The notes below the pieces were generated by a model that searched no databases, had not been told where the DNA came from, and saw only the letters and a list, made by a program, of their open reading frames with translations. Positions 5,901-8,963 of a DNA stretch of 8,963 nucleotides are shown one piece after another. Position 1 is the first letter of the stretch. Each line of letters opens with the position of its first letter. Source of the stretch: Clostridiales bacterium (lineage in GTDB: Bacteria; Bacillota; Clostridia; Oscillospirales; Acutalibacteraceae); assembly GCA_019415925.1 (NCBI GenBank), contig DXYG01000095.1, forward strand, positions 1-8,963, given 5' to 3'. The translations under genes and the position numbers were made by a program.

Positions 5901-6689
5901 TTAAAAAATCACCGATTGTATTCTTGTTTCGCTCGGCGCAACGTCGAGCGTGAAGTCGCTTCTGAATTTAAGTCCTGCCCTTTCAAGGCTTGAAATTGCC
6001 GTTGCAAGCGCAATTTCGGGCGTGTTGTTCTGTTCGCTTAAATGACCGAGCATAAGGCGGAGCGTACCGCACTTTACCAAATCTGCAAGTTCGTCGGCAC
6101 AGGCGGCGTTTGAAAGGTGTCCTTTTGATGATAAAATTCTCTGCTTAAGATAAAACGGATAAATACCGTTTTTGAGCATTTCAATATCGTGATTTGATTC
6201 AAGCACGACAAAATCACTGCGCTTTGCCGCATCTCTTACGCCGTCGAGCATTATGCCCATATCGGTTGCGATTAACGCAGATTTTCCGTCGGACGCAGTA
6301 ACACGGTAGCAACAGCTTTCTGCGGCGTCGTGAGGAGTATTTATTCGCTCAATGAGCATATTGCCGACCGAAACCTCGTTTTCGATTACCGTTGCATCGG
6401 AATTCGGGAGAATTTTATCTGTTCTTGCAAGCTCTCTTAACGTGCCCTCGCTTGCAAAAATTTTAAAGCCGTACTTCTTTGCAAGCACTCTTAATGCACT
6501 GCAATGGTCGGTGTGCTCGTGCGTAATGAACACAGCACCGACATTCTGCATTTTCAGACCGTTAGCCTCCATTGCATTTTCAATCTGTCTGCACGACCTG
6601 CCTGCGTCAATCAGAACGCCCTCGCTTAAAGTACCTATGTAATAGCTGTTGCCCTTACTGCCGCTGAACAGCGGAACTGCTCTTGCCAA
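5901..6689 (-). CDS. walJ: MBL-fold metallo-hydrolase of the YycJ/WalJ family
   Basis: This is a metallo-beta-lactamase-fold protein. Relatives (YycJ/WalJ/VicX) sit in or near the WalRK operon of other Firmicutes and have been linked to DNA exonuclease activity and cell-wall control; the exact role here is not shown. Numbering from the first possible TTG at 6698, the metal ligands visible are THEHTDH (His60, His62, Asp64, His65), His123 in TPHDA, Asp146 in ATDMG, His170 in ESNHD and His219 in GHLSE. The opening PLFSGSKGNSYYIG is typical. The start is set at the TTG at 6687-6689 (262 aa) because AAGGA at 6699-6703 is 9 nt upstream of it. The TTG at 6696-6698 directly abuts that site, and a stop codon lies just before it. 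No WalRK genes are in the window. Likely cotranscribed with rlmH. Confidence 0.9.
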   Translation of the reverse strand: MARAVPLFSGSKGNSYYIGTLSEGVLIDAGRSCRQIENAMEANGLKMQNVGAVFITHEHTDHCSALRVLAKKYGFKIFASEGTLRELARTDKILPNSDATVIENEVSVGNMLIERINTPHDAAESCCYRVTASDGKSALIATDMGIMLDGVRDAAKRSDFVVLESNHDIEMLKNGIYPFYLKQRILSSKGHLSNAACADELADLVKCGTLRLMLGHLSEQNNTPEIALATAISSLERAGLKFRSDFTLDVAPSETRIQSVIF

Positions 6690-6698
6690 ATCAATCAA

Positions 6699-6703
6699 TC
6701 CTT
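6699..6703 (-). promoter_or_regulatory. Ribosome binding site deciding the walJ start
   Basis: AAGGA on the minus strand lies 0 nt from the TTG at 6698 and 9 nt from the TTG at 6689, which favours the second as the initiation codon. Confidence 0.6.
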
Positions 6704-6722
6704 ATTCGGTAAATTACATTTT

Positions 6723-6751
6723 ATTTTACCACACTTTTCAGTCTTTTACAA
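6723..6751 (-). promoter_or_regulatory. Candidate sigma-A promoter of walJ-rlmH(-rqcH)
   Basis: TTGTAA (6746-6751) is 17 bp from TAAAAT (6723-6728), which has an extended -10 TG. The predicted start near 6716 gives a ~27-nt leader. A short inverted repeat GGTAAA/TTTACC (6708-6713/6725-6730) overlaps the -10 and start point and could be an operator or chance. The -35 is inside the end of crcB. Confidence 0.45.
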
Positions 6752-7106
6752 CAGCCGTCGACAGCGTAATTCCGAGCCAGACGCCGAAAATACAGCACAC
6801 TGCGCTTAAAACTGCATAGCAAACTGCAAGAATTTTACTTCCGCTTACAAAGAGATTATACGCCTCAAGCGAAAAGGTTGAAAATGTAGTGAAACCTCCG
6901 CAAAGTCCCGTCTTTAAAAACAGCATAAGGCTGTCGTTTACATTTCGTTTTGATGCGTAGCCAACGATAAAGCCGATAAGCAGTGCACCGAGGATATTTG
7001 TAACAAAAGTCAGAAGCGGAAACCCGCCCTTGTAGGGTATAAGGCTGATTGCATATCTGAGCATTGCGCCGACTGCGCCGCCGAGTCCGACAAATAAAAA
7101 TCCCAT
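6738..7106 (-). CDS. crcB: Fluoride channel CrcB/FluC
   Basis: CrcB/FluC forms a dual-topology dimeric membrane channel that exports fluoride. The 122-aa protein has four hydrophobic segments (about 2-20, 31-50, 58-82 and 90-117). It shows GGAVGAMLRY (9-18), Asn37 in TFVTNILGALLIG, and GFTTFSTFSLE (71-81) with Phe75 and Phe78 in the pore motif. The start is the ATG at 7104-7106, set by AGGAG at 7114-7118 seven bases upstream. An in-frame ATG 12 codons earlier would lie inside the murA terminator stem and is unlikely. Only one copy is in the window, consistent with a homodimer. No fluoride riboswitch aptamer was recognised. The gene follows murA by 65 bp with a terminator between. Confidence 0.95.
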   Translation of the reverse strand: MGFLFVGLGGAVGAMLRYAISLIPYKGGFPLLTFVTNILGALLIGFIVGYASKRNVNDSLMLFLKTGLCGGFTTFSTFSLEAYNLFVSGSKILAVCYAVLSAVCCIFGVWLGITLSTAVVKD

Positions 7107-7113
7107 ACTTAAT

Positions 7114-7118
7114 CTCCT
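7114..7118 (-). promoter_or_regulatory. Ribosome binding site deciding the crcB start
   Basis: AGGAG on the minus strand is 7 nt before the ATG at 7106. It lies immediately after the murA terminator T-tract, so an RNA that ends at the terminator lacks it. Confidence 0.75.
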
Positions 7119-7125
7119 GTAAATT

Positions 7126-7155
7126 AAAAAAGCCGCTTTCAACAGAAAACGGCTT
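7126..7155 (-). terminator. Strong intrinsic terminator of murA within the crcB leader
   Basis: On the minus strand an 11-bp stem (7145-7155 with 7130-7140, one G-U pair) has a TGTT loop and a run of six T (7126-7131). It starts 16 nt past the murA stop and ends 19 nt before the crcB ATG. No promoter is evident between it and crcB, so crcB expression would need read-through or a start within murA. Confidence 0.85.
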
Positions 7156-7171
7156 GAATTTATTTTGCTTT

Positions 7172-8467
7172 TTATGCGCCGAGTTCTTCCTCGTTATCGC
7201 CTGTAAAGTAAACTTTTTTGATGTCAGCGCCGAGTGACCTGAACTTTTCAACAACGTCCTCGTAGCCACGCTCAATGTACTGGATACTTGAAATCTCGGT
7301 TGTACCCTTAATCTCAAGAGCGGCTATAATCATTGCCGCACCTGCACGCAAATCCGTAGCCTTTACCGGAGCAGCTGTAAGCGGTGCACCGCCTTCGATG
7401 ATTGCAAGTCTGCCCTCTACCGAAATCTGTGCGCCCATTCTGATAAGCTCGCTTACATACTGATAGCGGTTATCCCAGACGTTTTCGTTGATAATGCTTG
7501 TACCCGGAACGCTCATAAGCAGAGCGGCAAACTGCGGCTGACAGTCAGTCGGGAAACCGGGATGCGGCATTGTCTTGATATTACAACGCTTAAGCGGTCT
7601 TTTTGTTGCGTCAATTTTGATTGACTCGTCATATTCCGTAATTTCAACGCCCATTTCACGAAGCTTAGCCGTAATTGAATCAAGGTGCTTCGGTGTAATA
7701 TTATTAACCGTAATGCAACCCCTTGTTGCGGCGGCGGCACACATATATGTGCCTGCTTCAATCTGGTCGGGAATAATTGAATATGTCACGCCGTGAAGGT
7801 AACCCACGCCTCGAATTTTTATAACGTCGGTACCTGCGCCCCTGATGTCAGCTCCCATTGAGTTGAGGAAGTTTGCAAGGTCAACGATATGCGGCTCTTT
7901 GGCAGCATTTTCGATGATTGTAAGTCCCTGAGCCTTACTTGCCGCAAGCATAATGTTCATTGTTGCGCCAACCGACACAACGTCAAGATAAATATGATTG
8001 CCTGCAAGAGGTCCGTCACACTCAGCCTCAATAATTGCACCGTCAACAAGAGAGGTTCTTGCACCCATAGCCTCAAAGCCCTTCAAGTGCTGGTCAATCG
8101 GGCGAACGCCGAAATTACAGCCGCCGGGCAAAGCAACCTTAGCCTTGCCGTATTTGCCGAGCAAAGCGCCTAAAAGATAATATGAAGCACGCATACCTCT
8201 TACCAAATCGGTAGTTGCGTTGCAGGTTTTGATGTGAGTGGGGTCTATATATAAAGATGATTTATTTATTCTTCTTACGTTTGCACCCATCTGCTGAAGG
8301 ATTCTGCTGATAAGAGCAACGTCGCTTATGTTTGGAATATTTTCAATCTGACACGGTTCGTCGCAGAGGATAACTGCGGGTATGATTGCAACAGCAGCAT
8401 TTTTTGCACCGCTGATGTTTACCTCGCCAAACAAAGGCTTGCCGCCGGTAACTACAAATTTTTCCAA
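7172..8467 (-). CDS. murA: UDP-N-acetylglucosamine 1-carboxyvinyltransferase MurA
   Basis: MurA transfers enolpyruvate from phosphoenolpyruvate to UDP-GlcNAc, the first committed step of peptidoglycan synthesis in the cytoplasm, and is the fosfomycin target. From the chosen start the protein is 431 aa (family 419-436). It shows EKFVVTGGKPLFGEVNISGA with Lys22-Asn23, RGMRASYYLLG (Arg90), PGGCNFGVRPID with the fosfomycin-reactive Cys117, VSVGATMNIM, Asp308 in PTDCQPQFAAL, DLRAGAA and IERGYED (Arg400). The start is the TTG at 8465-8467, because GGAG at 8477-8480 is 9 nt upstream and the protein then begins MEKFVVTGG like its relatives. A longer frame from a TTG at 8506 has no ribosome site. Cys117 is present, so intrinsic Asp-type fosfomycin resistance is not expected. 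Firmicutes often have a second copy (murZ/murAB), which is not in this window. Confidence 0.97.
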   Translation of the reverse strand: MEKFVVTGGKPLFGEVNISGAKNAAVAIIPAVILCDEPCQIENIPNISDVALISRILQQMGANVRRINKSSLYIDPTHIKTCNATTDLVRGMRASYYLLGALLGKYGKAKVALPGGCNFGVRPIDQHLKGFEAMGARTSLVDGAIIEAECDGPLAGNHIYLDVVSVGATMNIMLAASKAQGLTIIENAAKEPHIVDLANFLNSMGADIRGAGTDVIKIRGVGYLHGVTYSIIPDQIEAGTYMCAAAATRGCITVNNITPKHLDSITAKLREMGVEITEYDESIKIDATKRPLKRCNIKTMPHPGFPTDCQPQFAALLMSVPGTSIINENVWDNRYQYVSELIRMGAQISVEGRLAIIEGGAPLTAAPVKATDLRAGAAMIIAALEIKGTTEISSIQYIERGYEDVVEKFRSLGADIKKVYFTGDNEEELGA

Positions 8468-8476
8468 TTGTTTACA

Positions 8477-8480
8477 CTCC
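8477..8480 (-). promoter_or_regulatory. Ribosome binding site deciding the murA start
   Basis: GGAG within TTGGAGTG on the minus strand is 9 nt before the TTG at 8467. The alternative upstream TTG at 8506 is preceded by AT-rich sequence without any purine-rich site. Confidence 0.65.
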
Positions 8481-8524
8481 AATACAGTATTGTTCAGAAC
8501 TTGCAATAACTAATAAGTGTAGAT

Positions 8525-8530
8525 ATTATA
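8525..8530 (-). promoter_or_regulatory. Candidate proximal -10 for murA next to a repeat-derived hairpin
   Basis: TATAAT on the minus strand would start RNA near 8518, about 50 nt before the murA start. No -35 occurs at standard spacing; TTGCGT is 20 bp away. The space is filled by the GTCGAGGCACTCGAC hairpin plus five T, which could equally act as a small terminator for RNA coming from 8735. Confidence 0.35.
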
Positions 8531-8535
8531 AAAAA

Positions 8536-8560
8536 GTCGAGTGCCTCGACACGCAAATCG
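8536..8560 (-). repeat. Fragment (copy 3) of the hairpin element end, inverted
   Basis: These 25 bases are the exact inverse of 241-265 in copy 1, including the GTCGAG/CTCGAC hairpin. The outer 12-bp end is degraded here (TATAAAAAA in place of TATAATTT). Further inward only scattered similarity remains, for example TTTGCCCGA near 8591 and TATAACGT near 8619, suggesting a decayed copy reaching to about 8630. Confidence 0.7.
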
Positions 8561-8741
8561 AGCAGACAGCTTGATAACAACAAACCTTCTTTGCCCGACC
8601 GTTTCGGAGCAATTTCCTATAACGTGAAAAATGCAAATTATACATTAAAAGCCGTAAAGCCACTAAATATATTACATTTTTATTAAAACACACTATCGGT
8701 TGTGGTTACGTATATGTTACGCCACAATTCTTCTACAGAAA

Positions 8742-8770
8742 ATCATACTACAATTTTGTAGTAAAGTCAA
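8742..8770 (-). promoter_or_regulatory. Sigma-A promoter with palindromic operator in the spacer, directed at murA
   Basis: On the minus strand, TTGACT (8765-8770) is 17 bp from TATGAT (8742-8747). The spacer is occupied by a perfect palindrome, 8746-8763, with half-sites TACTACAA and TTGTAGTA around TT. The half-sites TACTACA/TGTAGTA resemble BlaI/MecI-type operators, but the gap here is four bases instead of the two recalled for the mec operator. RNA would start near 8735, giving murA a leader of about 270 nt. Confidence 0.65.
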
Positions 8771-8848
8771 CGCAATATTAAAATTGTAACCGATTTTTAG
8801 CAAACTTGTACTCAATTTATTAATTAACTGTTACTTTTATTTGAATTA

Positions 8849-8878
8849 TTTACAATCAAAAGAATTCTTTGTTATAAA
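8849..8878 (+). promoter_or_regulatory. Candidate sigma-A promoter reading out of the window
   Basis: TTTACA (8849-8854) is 18 bp from TATAAA (8873-8878), which has an extended -10 TG. A 12-bp perfect palindrome AAAGAATTCTTT (8859-8870) sits in the spacer. RNA would start near 8885 and head for a gene beyond 8963. The region is very AT-rich, so chance matches are likely. Confidence 0.4.
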
Positions 8879-8963
8879 TTCTGTTAAAGAAATAAACAAA
8901 ATACCATTTTTCGCATATAGAATTAACAAGTTGTAACTTATATCAAACTCAAGCTAAAAGCTG

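Larger units (their letters stand above)
8468..8963. other. Long intergenic region upstream of murA, no gene found
   Basis: This is an AT-rich region of almost 500 bp. It holds the murA ribosome site, the repeat fragment at 8536-8560, a minus-strand promoter with palindromic spacer at 8742-8770 and a plus-strand promoter candidate at 8849-8878. The only start-to-stop frame of note (8526-8645, minus, 39 codons) lacks a ribosome site and ends in the repeat. The direct repeat GTTACG occurs at 8705-8710 and 8716-8721. The next plus-strand gene, if any, starts beyond the window. Confidence 0.6.

Noticed and set aside
7107..7171. Fluoride riboswitch ahead of crcB
   Set aside because: Only 65 bp are available and they are filled by the murA terminator. 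None of the conserved aptamer blocks could be recognised. A covariance search has not been run.
8465..8506. Longer murA start at the TTG at 8506
   Set aside because: No ribosome site precedes it, and the extra 13 residues are not part of the family N-terminus.
8526..8645. Small minus-strand gene of 39 codons upstream of murA
   Set aside because: No ribosome site, no recognisable protein, and its 3' part is repeat DNA including the hairpin.
8693..8702. Further remnant of the element (ATCGGTTGTG, also at 3350-3359)
   Set aside because: Only ten bases match, and the orientation is opposite to the nearby fragment at 8536-8560, so chance cannot be excluded.

Overview
The window looks like chromosomal DNA from a low-to-mid GC, spore-forming gut Clostridia of the Ruminococcus / [Eubacterium] siraeum type (Oscillospiraceae). 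The basis is a germination protease (gpr), a secreted cysteine peptidase carrying a C-terminal type I dockerin, and strong AGGAG ribosome sites. The genus is an inference from protein style; no rRNA or other marker is present.

Layout. 1-280 is an intergenic hairpin-rich repeat cut by the window edge. 341-2005 (minus) is the dockerin-tagged C1A peptidase with its own terminator and a good sigma-A promoter. 2124-2999 (plus) is gpr, divergent from the peptidase across a 118-bp promoter region. 3000-3550 has no gene. It is filled by a ~503-bp element with 12-bp inverted ends and a run of back-to-back hairpins, the second copy of the repeat at 1-280. From 8467 down to 3551 five minus-strand housekeeping genes follow one another: murA (peptidoglycan precursor synthesis), crcB/fluC (fluoride export), a YycJ/WalJ-type metallo-hydrolase, rlmH (23S rRNA methylation) and rqcH (ribosome rescue by alanine tailing). 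8468-8963 has no gene but carries a convincing minus-strand promoter whose spacer is a perfect palindrome, a likely plus-strand promoter leading out of the window, and a decayed fragment of the repeat.

How the genes fit together. murA ends in a strong intrinsic terminator placed inside the short crcB leader. The walJ and rlmH pair is nearly contiguous (5 bp), and rqcH follows 113 bp later; rlmH and rqcH both act on the large ribosomal subunit. The peptidase and gpr are unrelated in role (secreted, dockerin-anchored protease versus spore SASP protease), but their predicted -35 elements coincide on opposite strands.

The most unusual content is non-coding: a MITE-like family of modular hairpins. 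One copy supplies the last codons and stop of rqcH and lies between that stop and the likely rqcH terminator. The murA upstream region has an operator-like palindrome resembling BlaI/MecI-type sites.
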